Assembly (NCBI RefSeq): GCF_028331445.1
Contig: NZ_JAQMHX010000006.1
Span: forward strand, 124,001-188,000
Source of the DNA: Candidatus Phyllobacterium onerii
GTDB taxonomy: Bacteria; Pseudomonadota; Alphaproteobacteria; Rhizobiales; Rhizobiaceae
Reading direction: 5' to 3'
Length of the DNA stretch: 64,000 bases
The notes under the pieces are model-generated. The model ran no database searches. It had not been told where the DNA came from and saw nothing but the letters and a program-made list of their open reading frames with translations. Positions 25,866-35,074 of the stretch are shown here, piece by piece (position 1 is the stretch's first letter; every line of letters starts with the position of its first letter). The translations under genes were made by a program, and so were the position numbers.

Positions 25866-26906
25866 ATGAACAAGCTTCTAACTACAGCCGCAGTGCTTGC
25901 GATCGCCGTAGGCGCGTCCACGGTTGCAGCGTCTGCACGCGACCAGGTCCAGGTGTCGGGCTCTTCGACGGTCCTGCCATACGCCAAGATCGTTGCCGAG
26001 ACCTTTGGTGAAACATATCCTAATTTCAAGACGCCAGTCGTTGAATCCGGTGGCTCCGGCGCAGGCATCAAGGAATTCTGCAAGGGCGTTGGCGAAGACA
26101 CGGTCGACATTGCCAATTCATCCCGCCCAATCAAGGAAAGTGAATTGAAGTCTTGCGCCGATGCAGGCGTCAAGGACGTCGAGGAAATCCGCATCGGCTA
26201 CGATGGCATCGTTTTCGCCACCGACATCAAGGGTCCAGATTGGGCTTTGGTACCGAAGGACATTTACACTGCGCTTGCCGCCCAGATCGTTGTTGACGGC
26301 AAGCTCGTCGACAATCCAAACACCAAGTGGAACCAGGTGAACCCAGCCCTCCCGGACTGGGATATCGCCGCTTACATTCCTGGCGAAAAGCACGGCACGC
26401 GCGAAGTTTTCGAAGAGAAGCTGATGACCGGTGGCTGCAAGGCTACAGGGGCTGCCGATGCGATCAAGAAACTCGGCCTTGACGAAAAGGCCGCTGCCGC
26501 TGCCTGCGTCAAGATCCGCAAGGATGGCAAGGCAATCGATATCGATGGCGATTATCCGGAAACGCTGGCTCGTATCGATGCCAACAAGACCGGCGTTGGC
26601 GTATTCGGCCTCGCATTCTACGAAAACAATGCCGACAAGCTGAAGGTTGCTACGGTTGAAGGTGTTGTTCCGAGCACGGAAACCATTTCTTCCGGCAAAT
26701 ATCCGGTTTCGCGCCCGCTGTTCTTCTACGTCAAGAAGGCCCATCTCGGTGTCATTCCTGGTCTGAAGGAATATGTCGACTTCTTCCTTAACGATCAGAT
26801 GATCGGCCCGGACAGCCCGCTCGTCGAGTACGGCCTAGTTGCTGCCCCGGATGCAGAACGCAAAGCCCAGCGCGATGCATTTGCTGCCGGCACAACAATG
26901 AAGTAA
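25866..26906 (+). CDS. pstS: Phosphate ABC transporter substrate-binding protein PstS
   Basis: 346 aa periplasmic protein. The signal peptide MNKLLTTAAVLAIAVGAST ends near ASA/RD (24/25). The phosphate-binding loop VSGSSTVLPYAK follows directly, and VESGGSGAGIKEFC and IANSSRPIKESE are the other phosphate-contact regions. It delivers phosphate to PstCA. GGGAG at 25855 supports the start. The Pho box upstream and a UUCG hairpin downstream suggest strong, separately tuned expression. Confidence 0.95.
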   Translation: MNKLLTTAAVLAIAVGASTVAASARDQVQVSGSSTVLPYAKIVAETFGETYPNFKTPVVESGGSGAGIKEFCKGVGEDTVDIANSSRPIKESELKSCADAGVKDVEEIRIGYDGIVFATDIKGPDWALVPKDIYTALAAQIVVDGKLVDNPNTKWNQVNPALPDWDIAAYIPGEKHGTREVFEEKLMTGGCKATGAADAIKKLGLDEKAAAAACVKIRKDGKAIDIDGDYPETLARIDANKTGVGVFGLAFYENNADKLKVATVEGVVPSTETISSGKYPVSRPLFFYVKKAHLGVIPGLKEYVDFFLNDQMIGPDSPLVEYGLVAAPDAERKAQRDAFAAGTTMK

Positions 26907-26954
26907 GCTTCGGCTTACGTAAACGGGCGGCTTCGGCTGCCCGTTTATCTTTTT
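26903..26954 (+). terminator. Two UUCG hairpins after pstS, the second terminator-like
   Basis: Hairpin 1 at 26903-26918 (GTAAGC-TTCG-GCTTAC) includes the pstS stop. Hairpin 2 at 26921-26946 has an 11-bp stem (one G-T pair) around TTCG, then TTTTT at 26950-26954. It resembles an intrinsic terminator but sits inside the operon, so it probably attenuates rather than ends transcription. Confidence 0.8.
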
Positions 26955-26991
26955 AATTGACGTGAATTTTGCGGGACGGGGAAGATCCTAG

Positions 26992-28458
26992 ATGTCCACT
27001 TTAATGGTGCTTGTGATTGTCATAGCGATTGCCGCGGCAGGATACTTCATCGGTCGCCAGCGCGCTGTCAGCAAAGAGGGCGGAAACGTCAAGCCGCATT
27101 CCCTGCCGCATTATCATGGATGGTGGGTTTTCCTGGCTTCTGCGCTCCCGGCTATCCTTTTTGTCGCGGTTTGGGCCGCCGGGACAGGGGTTTACCTGGA
27201 GCGGTCAGCCATTGCCGAGCTGCCAACGCGCACAGCCGACACTGTCATTGCCAGCCAAAGCCTTGAGCTAGGCATGGTCAGCGGGATTGCTCGCGGCCTG
27301 GACAGGCTTAGCGATGCAGAACGGGCCAATCTTCCGCAAACCTTTGCAGAGTTGCAGCCGCTTCTCGCCAGCAAGGGTGTGGCGCTTGCGACCGAGGGTC
27401 AGGACTATATGATTCCCATCGCCACCGAGTGGAACAGGAACACCGCCTGGGCAAGCCGGATTGGAGGAATTGTCGCGATAGTGCTGGCACTTGCCGGCGC
27501 GGTCTTCGGCCTCTCCGGCGTCCATGTCCGGGCGCGGGCCCGCAACAATGTGGAACGTGTTATACTTGGAGCGCTCATCGCGGCGTCGGGTATCGCCATT
27601 CTCACCACCATCGGCATCATCCTCTCGATGCTGTTCCAGACGATTACCTTCTTCCAATCGGTATCGCCTTCGACGTTCTTCTTCGGCACGGTCTGGGATC
27701 CGCGCTTTGCAGCGGCGGGTTCCGGTGGTTCGCAAGGGCAATTCGGCCTGATCCCTCTGCTCGCCGGCACGCTTTATATAGCGTTCGTGGCTATGCTGTT
27801 CGCTGTGCCGGTCGGCCTTTTTGCCGCTATCTACATGGCGGAATATGCCAGCCGCAGCGTGCGTTCCGTCGTCAAGCCGCTCCTTGAGGTTCTCGCCGGT
27901 ATACCGACGATCGTCTATGGCTTCTTCGCGCTCGTTACAGTCGGTCCGTTCCTGCGCGATCTCAGCGCGGCGCTTTCCGGTGGGTATGCCTTTATCCAGG
28001 CGCAGAGCGTTTTGACTGCAGGCATCGTCATGGGCGTCATGCTGATCCCCTTCGTCTCGTCGCTTTCCGATGACATCATCACCGCGGTTCCTGGTTCGCT
28101 GCGCGATGGATCGCTGGGTCTCGGTTCGACGAAGTCGGAAACAATCCGCCGCGTGGTTCTTCCGGCCGCATTGCCGGGCATCGTTGGCGCGCTGCTTTTG
28201 ACCGCGTCGCGCGCCATCGGCGAAACCATGATCGTTGTGCTGGCTGCCGGCGTTGCCGCCAACCTCAACATCAACCCTTTCGAAGCGATGACCACGATCA
28301 CCGTCAAGATTGTCAATCAGCTGACGGGCGATCTGGAATTCAACTCACCGCAAACGCTGGTGGCGTTCGCCTTGGGCCTCACCCTCTTTTTCATCACTCT
28401 GGCGATGAACATCTTTGCGCTCTACATCGTGCGTAAGTATCGGGAGCAGTACGAATGA
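26992..28458 (+). CDS. pstC: Phosphate ABC transporter permease PstC
   Basis: 488 aa, longer than the roughly 320 aa of E. coli PstC because of an N-terminal extension of about 170 residues with extra membrane segments, as is usual in alphaproteobacteria. The core has YMAEYASRSVRSVVKPLLEVLAGIP and the EAA-like loop SLGLGSTKSETIRRVVLPAALPG near 370-392. GGGGAAG precedes the start. It overlaps pstA by ATGA and pairs with PstA as the phosphate channel. Confidence 0.93.
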   Translation: MSTLMVLVIVIAIAAAGYFIGRQRAVSKEGGNVKPHSLPHYHGWWVFLASALPAILFVAVWAAGTGVYLERSAIAELPTRTADTVIASQSLELGMVSGIARGLDRLSDAERANLPQTFAELQPLLASKGVALATEGQDYMIPIATEWNRNTAWASRIGGIVAIVLALAGAVFGLSGVHVRARARNNVERVILGALIAASGIAILTTIGIILSMLFQTITFFQSVSPSTFFFGTVWDPRFAAAGSGGSQGQFGLIPLLAGTLYIAFVAMLFAVPVGLFAAIYMAEYASRSVRSVVKPLLEVLAGIPTIVYGFFALVTVGPFLRDLSAALSGGYAFIQAQSVLTAGIVMGVMLIPFVSSLSDDIITAVPGSLRDGSLGLGSTKSETIRRVVLPAALPGIVGALLLTASRAIGETMIVVLAAGVAANLNINPFEAMTTITVKIVNQLTGDLEFNSPQTLVAFALGLTLFFITLAMNIFALYIVRKYREQYE

Positions 28459-29774
28459 CCGACATAGCCCTCAATCCCGCTGCACCAGCATCTGCACGTC
28501 CGGCGCGCCGTGACATTGGGCTGAAGCGCCGTTATGCCGCCGAACGCCGTTTCAAGCTCTACGGTATCGCCGCGATTGCCATCGGTCTCTTCTTCCTGGT
28601 CGCCTTGATGTATTCGGTGTTTTCCAACGGTTACACGGCCTTCTGGCAGACCGAGGTCAATCTTGCGATCAATCTCGACCCGAAGATCATCGATCCCGAC
28701 AACAAGCGTGCGACTGATCCGAACGTTTTGCTGACAGCCAATTATCCGATCCTGGCGCGCAATGCACTGGCGGAAAAACTGGGCGTGCCAGCGACGAACA
28801 AGCCTGCGATGCGTGAACTCGGCAAGCTGTTTTCAGAAGGCGTGCGCGGACAATTGCGCGACCTCGTCGTCGCCAATCCTTCGCTTATTGGCACCACGCA
28901 AAATGTCTGGGTGCTGACCGGTGCGGATATCGATTCTGCCTTCAAGGGCCAGATCGATCTCACTGTCGATCAGACCCGCCGCAAGGTTTCAGACCAGCAG
29001 GTCGGGTGGATGAACAAGCTGAAGGGTGAGGGCGCGATGTCCCAGCGCTTCAATACCGGCCTTTTCACCTATGGCGCGTCGAGCCGCCCAGAGACATCCG
29101 GTCTCGGCGTTGCTCTCATCGGCTCGCTTTACATGATGCTGATCGTCCTGTGTCTCTCGTTGCCAATTGGTGTCGCAGCGTCCATCTATCTTGAGGAATA
29201 CGCCAAGAAGAGCCGGCTGACGGACATCATCGAGGTTAACATCAATAATCTCGCGGCTGTTCCGTCGATCGTGTTCGGCCTACTCGGATTGGCCGTCTTC
29301 ATCAACTTCTTCCACATGCCGCGCTCGGCTTCGCTGGTCGGCGGCATGGTGCTGACGCTGATGACCTTGCCGACGATTATCATCGCGACACGCGCAGCGC
29401 TGCGGGCAGTTCCACCGTCGATCCGCGCGGCGGCTCTGGGCGTCGGAGCGTCGAAGACCCAGATGGTTTTCCACCACGTCCTGCCACTGGCCGCCCCCGG
29501 CATCCTGACCGGCACGATCATCGGTCTTGCGCATGCGCTCGGTGAAACGGCGCCACTGCTTCTGATCGGCATGGTCGCTTTCGTCGCCAACAGTCCGGTA
29601 ACGCCGCTCGATCCCTCCACGGCGCTGCCAGTGCAGATCTACATGTGGGCCAACGAGGCGGAGCGCGCCTTTGTCGAGCGTACATCTGGCGCTATCATCG
29701 TGTTGTTGATTTTCCTCGCGGTCATGAACATCACAGCTATCATTCTGCGTCGCCGCTTCGAGCGGCGGTGGTAA
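28455..29774 (+). CDS. pstA: Phosphate ABC transporter permease PstA
   Basis: 439 aa, extended at the N-terminus by a DUF3333-type domain (about residues 20-200: one membrane helix then a periplasmic part) as in other alphaproteobacteria. The permease core has [28 protein letters not shown] and the EAA-like loop [23 protein letters not shown]. It overlaps pstC by four bases and is the second half of the channel. Confidence 0.93.
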   Translation: MTDIALNPAAPASARPARRDIGLKRRYAAERRFKLYGIAAIAIGLFFLVALMYSVFSNGYTAFWQTEVNLAINLDPKIIDPDNKRATDPNVLLTANYPILARNALAEKLGVPATNKPAMRELGKLFSEGVRGQLRDLVVANPSLIGTTQNVWVLTGADIDSAFKGQIDLTVDQTRRKVSDQQVGWMNKLKGEGAMSQRFNTGLFTYGASSRPETSGLGVALIGSLYMMLIVLCLSLPIGVAASIYLEEYAKKSRLTDIIEVNINNLAAVPSIVFGLLGLAVFINFFHMPRSASLVGGMVLTLMTLPTIIIATRAALRAVPPSIRAAALGVGASKTQMVFHHVLPLAAPGILTGTIIGLAHALGETAPLLLIGMVAFVANSPVTPLDPSTALPVQIYMWANEAERAFVERTSGAIIVLLIFLAVMNITAIILRRRFERRW

Positions 29775-29796
29775 CGGGTCGGGAAAGGCTCTAATT

Positions 29797-30618
29797 ATGA
29801 ACCTGATGACGGAACGAAATCTCGAAAAAGCGGTAAACGACAAAATGAGCGCCCAGGGAAATGCGATCAAGATGCAGGGCAAGGACGTCACCGTCCACTA
29901 TGGTGACAAGCAAGCCCTGTTCGGTGTCAGCCTCGATGTGCCGGAGAAGATGGTAACGGCACTGATCGGCCCCTCTGGCTGCGGCAAGTCCACTTTCCTG
30001 CGCAGCCTGAACCGCATGAACGACACGATCGAAGGCTGTAAGGTTGGCGGCCTTCTTACGCTCGATGATGAGGACATCTACAATCCGAAGATCGACGTTG
30101 TGGAACTCAGAGCCCGGGTCGGCATGGTATTCCAGAAGCCCAACCCCTTCCCGAAGTCGATCTTCGAGAACGTGGCTTATGGCCCGCGTATTCATGGTCT
30201 TGCCAAGAACCGCCAGCAACTCGATGAAATCGTCGAGAAGAGCCTGCGCCGAGCCAGCCTGTTCGAAGAGGTGAAGGATCGCCTGCACGAAGCGGGCACA
30301 GGTCTTTCCGGCGGCCAGCAGCAGCGCCTGTGCATTGCGCGCGCCATCGCTGTCAGCCCGGAAGTCATCCTGATGGATGAGCCTTGCTCGGCGCTCGATC
30401 CCATCGCCACCGCCAAGGTGGAGGAACTGATCGACGAATTGCGCGAGAATTATACGATCGTCATCGTGACGCACTCGATGCAGCAAGCGGCACGCGTATC
30501 GCAGCGTACGGCGATGTTCCATCTGGGCAATCTTGTCGAGGTAGGTGATACGGAAATGATGTTCACCAGCCCGACGGAAAAGCGCACGCAAGACTACATC
30601 ACCGGACGCTTCGGCTGA
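29797..30618 (+). CDS. pstB: Phosphate ABC transporter ATP-binding protein PstB
   Basis: 273 aa. Walker [10 protein letters not shown] is near 58-66, the PstB-specific [10 protein letters not shown] follows, signature [14 protein letters not shown] and Walker [16 protein letters not shown] are intact, and the switch His is in [12 protein letters not shown]. The C-terminus [10 protein letters not shown] is the classic PstB end. GGGAAAGG at 29781 supports the start. It drives phosphate import through PstCA. Confidence 0.95.
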   Translation: MNLMTERNLEKAVNDKMSAQGNAIKMQGKDVTVHYGDKQALFGVSLDVPEKMVTALIGPSGCGKSTFLRSLNRMNDTIEGCKVGGLLTLDDEDIYNPKIDVVELRARVGMVFQKPNPFPKSIFENVAYGPRIHGLAKNRQQLDEIVEKSLRRASLFEEVKDRLHEAGTGLSGGQQQRLCIARAIAVSPEVILMDEPCSALDPIATAKVEELIDELRENYTIVIVTHSMQQAARVSQRTAMFHLGNLVEVGDTEMMFTSPTEKRTQDYITGRFG

Positions 30619-30640
30619 TCATGGGAAAGAGGTTGATATC

Positions 30641-31372
30641 ATGACCGAACAGACAGCACAGCACACCGTCCGTTCCTACGACGAAGAACTGAAATTCCTG
30701 ACGCACAAGATCGCCGAGATGGGCGGGCATGCGGAGCGCATGGTTGAACAGGCCGTCGCTGCCATGGTCAATTCGGACAATGCGTTGGCACAGCGGGTGA
30801 TCTCGGATGATTTGATCCTCGATGCCGGGCAGCGCGAGATCGACGAAAAGGCGATTACCATCATCGGCAAGCGCCAGCCCATGGCGATCGACCTGCGTGA
30901 AGTCATCGGCACGATCCGCATTTCATCGGATCTGGAACGCATCGGCGATCTCGGCAAGAACATTGCCAAGCGGGTGGTTGCGGTTACCGATACAAGGCAG
31001 ACACTTTCGGTCTATCGCGGGTTGCAGACGATCGCCGAACTGGCCTTGACACAGCTCAAGGACGTTCTCGACGCCTACGCCACACGTTCGGTCGCGCAGG
31101 TCAATATCGTGCGCGAGCGCGACGACGAGATCGATGCGCTCTATACCTCATTGTTCCGCGAACTTCTGACCTACATGATGGAAGATCCGCGCAATATCTC
31201 TGCCTGCACGCATCTACTTTTCTGTGCAAAGAATATCGAACGCATCGGCGATCATGCGACGAATATAGCAGAGACAGTTTATTATATTGTGACGGGAACG
31301 CAGCTTCCGGCAGAGCGCCCGAAGGAAGACCAATCCCACACCATCGTGGTGGACGAACCTCTCGCATCCTAG
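30641..31372 (+). CDS. phoU: Phosphate transport regulator PhoU
   Basis: 243 aa all-helical protein with the two PhoU repeats: metal-binding E/D clusters in RISSDLERIGDLGKNIAKR (first) and LFCAKNIERIGDHATNIAET (second). PhoU links PstB activity to the PhoR/PhoB system and restrains uptake when phosphate is plentiful. It lies between pstB and phoB, 22 and 16 bp apart. The partner kinase gene phoR is not in the window. Confidence 0.95.
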   Translation: MTEQTAQHTVRSYDEELKFLTHKIAEMGGHAERMVEQAVAAMVNSDNALAQRVISDDLILDAGQREIDEKAITIIGKRQPMAIDLREVIGTIRISSDLERIGDLGKNIAKRVVAVTDTRQTLSVYRGLQTIAELALTQLKDVLDAYATRSVAQVNIVRERDDEIDALYTSLFRELLTYMMEDPRNISACTHLLFCAKNIERIGDHATNIAETVYYIVTGTQLPAERPKEDQSHTIVVDEPLAS

Positions 31373-31388
31373 TTTTCAAAGGTAGAAA

Positions 31389-32075
31389 ATGGCTATAGCT
31401 CCCAAAATCACCGTTGTGGAAGACGAGGAAGCCTTGAGCGTCCTCCTCAGGTACAATCTTGAAGCTGAAGGCTATGCAGTCGAGACGATCGCGCGCGGCG
31501 ACGAAGCGGAAATAGCTTTGCGGGAGAAAGTGCCGGATCTGTTGATCCTGGACTGGATGCTGCCGGGCCTTTCCGGTATCGAACTCTGCCGGCGGCTGAG
31601 AGCCAGGCGCGAAACGGAAATCCTGCCGATCATCATGCTGACAGCACGCGGCGAGGAAAGCGAGCGGGTGCGCGGCCTTGCAACCGGCGCGGACGACTAC
31701 ATGGTCAAGCCGTTCTCGACGCCGGAGCTGCTTGCACGCATCAAATCCATGCTGCGGCGGGTCAATCCGAGCCTTCTGTCGCATGTGTTGAGCTTTGGCG
31801 ACCTCAAGCTCGACCGCGAGCAACATCGCGTCTACCGCAAGGAACGCGAACTCAAACTCGGTCCGACGGAATTCCGTCTCCTGGAATTCCTGATGCAATC
31901 TCCCGGCCGTGTCTTCTCGCGCGGTCAGCTGCTCGACAATGTCTGGGGCGCCGACATCTATGTGGATGACCGCACCGTCGACGTGCATGTCGGGCGCTTG
32001 CGCAAGGCCATCAATATTGGCCGCTCCATCGATCCCATTCGCACGGTGCGCGGCGCAGGATATTCATTCGGCTAA
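31389..32075 (+). CDS. phoB: Phosphate regulon response regulator PhoB
   Basis: 228 aa OmpR-type regulator. The receiver domain has EDEE near the N-terminus and the phosphorylated Asp in LLILDWMLPG (about residue 55), with K in MVKPFS. The C-terminal winged helix ends RTVRGAGYSFG. It would bind the Pho box at 25784-25812, so the operon is self-activated. Its cognate kinase PhoR must be encoded elsewhere. Confidence 0.94.
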   Translation: MAIAPKITVVEDEEALSVLLRYNLEAEGYAVETIARGDEAEIALREKVPDLLILDWMLPGLSGIELCRRLRARRETEILPIIMLTARGEESERVRGLATGADDYMVKPFSTPELLARIKSMLRRVNPSLLSHVLSFGDLKLDREQHRVYRKERELKLGPTEFRLLEFLMQSPGRVFSRGQLLDNVWGADIYVDDRTVDVHVGRLRKAINIGRSIDPIRTVRGAGYSFG

Positions 32076-32115
32076 TTTATTTCAGGCAACAGGGTTATCT
32101 TTCCAGTCAGACCAA

Positions 32116-32140
32116 GGAACCATTGTCCAGCACCTTCGTT
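32116..32140 (+). promoter_or_regulatory. EcfG-type promoter of the YciF-like gene
   Basis: GGAAC at 32116, 16 bases, CGTT at 32137: exact consensus for the general stress sigma factor, 76 bp before the ATG at 32216 and downstream of phoB, so the gene need not depend on the pst promoter. Confidence 0.8.
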
Positions 32141-32215
32141 ACTCCCGCGGTCGATTACTTGCGCAACGTCAGATTGCGTTAATCGCGAAACCGCCAAACG
32201 AATGGGAGTCGTACA

Positions 32216-32707
32216 ATGGCCGAGAAGACACTGGACAAACTCTTTCATGAAACCCTGAAGGATATCTACTACGCCGAGCGCAAGATTTTAAAAGCCCTGC
32301 CGAAAATGGCCAAGGGCGCGGCATCTCCGCAATTGAAGGCTGCGTTCGAGAAGCATCGGGACGAGACGGAGGTTCATGTCGAGCGTCTGCAACAGGTTTT
32401 CGAAATTTTCGGCAAGCGTGCACAGGGCAAGACCTGCGAGGCCATAGAGGGTATTATCGCCGAAGGCGAGGAAATCCTGGACGAATTCAAGGATCAACCC
32501 GCTCTGGATGCGGGACTGGCATCCGCAGCTCAAGCCGTTGAACATTATGAGATCGCGCGATACGGAACCTTGGCGCGCTGGGCCGGGGATTTGAATATGC
32601 CCGACGCGAAGAAACTGCTGGGAGCAACCTTGCAGGAGGAAATCGCCACCGACGCCGCGCTGTCGAAACTGGCCGAAGGTTCACTCAACCGGGCAGCGGC
32701 TGCCTGA
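32216..32707 (+). CDS. Ferritin-like DUF892 (YciE/YciF) stress protein
   Basis: 163 aa four-helix protein. TLDKLFHETLKDIYYAERKILKALPKM at the N-terminus is the DUF892 hallmark with carboxylate and His metal-ligand candidates; further acidic/His positions lie in HRDETEVHVERL, EHYEIARYG and LQEEIATDAAL. Family members bind two metals and are induced by osmotic or general stress. GGGAG precedes the start and an exact EcfG-type promoter lies upstream. Confidence 0.9.
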   Translation: MAEKTLDKLFHETLKDIYYAERKILKALPKMAKGAASPQLKAAFEKHRDETEVHVERLQQVFEIFGKRAQGKTCEAIEGIIAEGEEILDEFKDQPALDAGLASAAQAVEHYEIARYGTLARWAGDLNMPDAKKLLGATLQEEIATDAALSKLAEGSLNRAAAA

Positions 32708-32748
32708 CTATCTGCAAAACGCTCCGTCCCAAAAGAAAAATGATCCAG

Positions 32749-32776
32749 AAAGCCCGTCATCCAGTGGCGGGCTTTT
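32749..32776. terminator. Bidirectional terminator between the YciF-like and GGCT genes
   Basis: AAAGCCCG (32749-32756) and CGGGCTTT (32768-32775) form an 8-bp stem with an 11-base loop, with T-rich flank on the plus side and A-rich flank before it, so it can end both converging transcripts. Confidence 0.75.
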
Positions 32777-32778
32777 CT

Positions 32779-33189
32779 CTATTTCTGTCGTTCCCATGGA
32801 GGGATGAACCTTCCATCCAGATATTCATCCAGGTAGCCGGAATGAACCGGGATGGCGAGATCCGGCGATTTGAGGAATGCAAACGCCCAGCCTGCGAGAT
32901 TGCCGTCTTCATCGCAGATTTTGATCGACTTGCGAAAATTGCCTGGCAAGCCAATGGATTCGAGTGCGTCGAGCAGAGGTAATTGGCTTTCGGCAATGTC
33001 GTAAAGTTCGCCTTTAACGCGAAAACCGGTGCCTGGCAAATCCAGCATCATCGGAGTGAACCAGGATCCGGCAATGAGCATGGGAAACCGCTCGACCGTG
33101 CGGCAATTTCCAAGAAACACGGCATCATTCAGGCCGTGGGCATGCAGCGGGAAACCTTTCTTTAAAGTGCCGAAGGCGAAAATTCTCAT
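32779..33189 (-). CDS. Gamma-glutamylcyclotransferase (AIG2-like) family protein
   Basis: 136 aa. The N-terminal FAFGTLKKGFPLHAHGL matches the YGSLxxG substrate loop of the family, and a Glu in LDALESIGLPGNF is a candidate for the catalytic acid. Members cleave gamma-glutamyl bonds, releasing 5-oxoproline. The start overlaps the stop of the ABM-domain gene by ATGA, so the two are co-translated and would share the EcfG-type promoter at 33571-33596. Confidence 0.82.
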   Translation of the reverse strand: MRIFAFGTLKKGFPLHAHGLNDAVFLGNCRTVERFPMLIAGSWFTPMMLDLPGTGFRVKGELYDIAESQLPLLDALESIGLPGNFRKSIKICDEDGNLAGWAFAFLKSPDLAIPVHSGYLDEYLDGRFIPPWERQK

Positions 33190-33539
33190 CGGAAGTCTGC
33201 AACGAACTTGCCAAATCCAGTCAGGCCGTGAGCCGAACGGATTTCGAGAACCTGTACGTGGGTAGGCAGCTCGATCAGGAATTCACTATCCCGGGCGAGA
33301 TGATGGATGCTGTTGGGGTCGCCTCCGGTGAAGTGTGCCATCGACTCCACGTCCTCCCAATAAGAGATCGTCATGAATTCGGTCTCGTCCTCCCGGTCCT
33401 CCCGTAAGGTCTGCACCCCGAGCGCCTTTTCGATAAGCGGCTTGATGCCGGCTTCGTAATTATACGCCTCGTATTCATCAGCGTGTTCCGGCCGGGTTCG
33501 GCCACGCCAAATGCGGGCAATCGTCGGTTGTTTGGCCAT
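33186..33539 (-). CDS. Antibiotic biosynthesis monooxygenase (ABM)-like domain protein
   Basis: 117 aa from the ATG at 33539 (GAGGG upstream); the frame stays open to 33935 but runs across the promoter region. ARIWRGRTRPEHADEYEAYN ... TEFMTISYWEDVESMAHFTG has the dimeric ferredoxin-like ABM layout. These small proteins may act as monooxygenases or as stress-related heme/quinone binders; the substrate is unknown. First gene of a two-gene stress unit with GGCT. Confidence 0.75.
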   Translation of the reverse strand: MAKQPTIARIWRGRTRPEHADEYEAYNYEAGIKPLIEKALGVQTLREDREDETEFMTISYWEDVESMAHFTGGDPNSIHHLARDSEFLIELPTHVQVLEIRSAHGLTGFGKFVADFR

Positions 33540-33570
33540 CTGTCGTCCCTCGGTTGTGCTGTTGGTCGAA

Positions 33571-33596
33571 AACGCCAGATCAAAGCAGATAGTTCC
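33571..33596 (-). promoter_or_regulatory. EcfG-type promoter for the ABM-GGCT unit
   Basis: Minus strand: GGAAC (33596-33592), 17 bases, CGTT (33574-33571), 32 bp before the ATG at 33539. It is back to back with the rightward element at 33609, with 12 bp between the two -35 blocks. Confidence 0.7.
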
Positions 33597-33608
33597 TCCA
33601 TTGCGGCA

Positions 33609-33633
33609 GGAACAATTCGGGTGCTTGAGGGTT
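33609..33633 (+). promoter_or_regulatory. EcfG-type promoter for the SDR stress gene
   Basis: GGAAC at 33609, 16 bases, GGTT at 33630: fits the GGAAC-N18-TT form, 29 bp before the ATG at 33662. Confidence 0.6.
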
Positions 33634-33661
33634 AGCATCAGATGCGACGAGGGAGACTCAG

Positions 33662-34651
33662 ATGACACAGGCAAATCTTTCACGGCATGAACTGGCAGGA
33701 GACAAGACTGCGAAACGGCACCGTGAAATTCAAGCCAAGATTGATAAGATCGATAAACGTGAGGGCAGCTCTGCAAGTAAGAAAGCGCCGCAAACAGGTG
33801 CCCGCGCCTATCCGGTTCCGCCATTTCCGAAGCAGCATTTAAGGAAACCCGGCATCGAGGCCAAGCTTGTGCCGGCACCGATGTACGATGCGCCCTATTA
33901 CGAGGGTTCGAAGAAACTTGATGGCAAAGTCGCATTGATCACGGGTGGCGATTCCGGCATAGGACGAGCGGTGGCGGTTCTCTATGCGCGTGAAGGTGCC
34001 AATGTGGTGATCGTGCATCTCGACGAAGAGCGTGATGCGGACAAAACAAAGAAACTGGTCGAGAAGGAAGGAAGACGTTGTCTCGTCATCGCGGGGGACG
34101 TCCGCAAGCAAGAGTTTTGCCAGGACGCGGTCGAACAGACGATCAAAGCCTTCGGTAAAATCGACGTCCTCGTTAACAATGCAGCATTCCAGCTGCACAC
34201 AGACGATTTCGAGGATTTGACCGAGGAGCACTTTGACGAAACGATCAAGACCAATCTTTACGGTTATTTCTTTCTTGCTCAGGCGGCGGCCCGCAAGATG
34301 AAACCCGGATCGGCGATCGTTAACACCGGCTCCGTTACCGGATTGAGGGGCAGCAAGAATCTCATCGATTATTCCATGACCAAGGGTGGCATCCATGCCT
34401 TTACCCGGGCGCTATCTGGAAACCTGCTCCCTCGTGGTATCCGCGTCAACGCTGTTGCACCCGGTCCCGTCTGGACGCCGCTCAATCCAGCCGACAAAGA
34501 GGCCGAAAACGTCTCGAAATTTGGTTCGGATACCCCGATGAAGCGACCCGCCCAGCCTGAGGAGCTGGCTCCCGCCTATGTATTCCTGGCGTCGTCCCAC
34601 TGTTCAAGCTACATCACTGGGGAGATTCTGCCCGTGGTTGGCGGCTATTGA
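33662..34651 (+). CDS. SDR family oxidoreductase with N-terminal extension (YghA/Gsp39-like)
   Basis: 329 aa. A charged leader of about 85 residues ending PAPMYDAPYYEGSKKLDGK precedes the Rossmann fold, as in YghA and Bacillus general stress protein 39. TGGDSGIGRA is the cofactor loop and NNAA the following motif; the catalytic Ser is in TGSVTGLRG and Tyr/Lys in DYSMTKGG. GAGGGAG precedes the start. Probably an NADP-dependent aldehyde or sugar reductase in stress; it has its own EcfG-like promoter. Confidence 0.88.
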   Translation: MTQANLSRHELAGDKTAKRHREIQAKIDKIDKREGSSASKKAPQTGARAYPVPPFPKQHLRKPGIEAKLVPAPMYDAPYYEGSKKLDGKVALITGGDSGIGRAVAVLYAREGANVVIVHLDEERDADKTKKLVEKEGRRCLVIAGDVRKQEFCQDAVEQTIKAFGKIDVLVNNAAFQLHTDDFEDLTEEHFDETIKTNLYGYFFLAQAAARKMKPGSAIVNTGSVTGLRGSKNLIDYSMTKGGIHAFTRALSGNLLPRGIRVNAVAPGPVWTPLNPADKEAENVSKFGSDTPMKRPAQPEELAPAYVFLASSHCSSYITGEILPVVGGY

Positions 34652-34678
34652 GGAGGGCGGCACGAAACTCAAGGCGCT

Positions 34679-34966
34679 CTAGCCTACCTCATCGGGTTTC
34701 AGGGGCTTGGGTGCGTTTTCGTTGGCTGCACCGTGAAGAACTTGTGCAGGTTCGTCGAGCCGGGTAATCATCCCTTTTTCCATGCGGAAAACACCGTGTT
34801 GCCCACCTTGGCGGGCAAAATCGGTCTCTAGATCGCCCCATGAGCCAAGAAAATTGCCGCAGGAACTACAGTGTATCGGCGAGTTTGAATCTACGTCTGC
34901 CGGTATGTCCAGATAGATTGTACCACAGTTTGCGCATTCCAATTTGTGGTCCAGTCGTTGGCCCAT
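34679..34966 (-). CDS. Small zinc-ribbon protein, function unknown
   Basis: 95 aa. Two CxxC pairs (ECANCGTIYLD near 10-20 and HCSSCGNFLGSW near 32-43) make a zinc ribbon in the first half. The second half, with FRMEKGMITRLDEP, is unlike a known domain. It converges on the SDR gene (27 bp between the stops). No EcfG-type element is seen upstream. It may be a redox or nucleic-acid-binding accessory, but this is only from the ribbon. Confidence 0.68.
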   Translation of the reverse strand: MGQRLDHKLECANCGTIYLDIPADVDSNSPIHCSSCGNFLGSWGDLETDFARQGGQHGVFRMEKGMITRLDEPAQVLHGAANENAPKPLKPDEVG

Positions 34967-35010
34967 CCGAGTACCCTTCTGCTATAGTCAAACAAAACAG
35001 TACGCCGTTT

Positions 35011-35036
35011 GCGGACAAGTGCAATTGTATGTCCGC
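35011..35036. repeat. Inverted repeat downstream of DUF3175
   Basis: GCGGACA / TGTCCGC with a 12-base loop, between the DUF3175 stop at 35075 and the zinc-ribbon gene start at 34966. It may end the DUF427-DUF3175 transcript or act as an operator for the zinc-ribbon gene. Confidence 0.45.
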
Positions 35037-35074
35037 CAGTAGACATAGAAGCAATAAAGTCTCTGGACGGCCCT

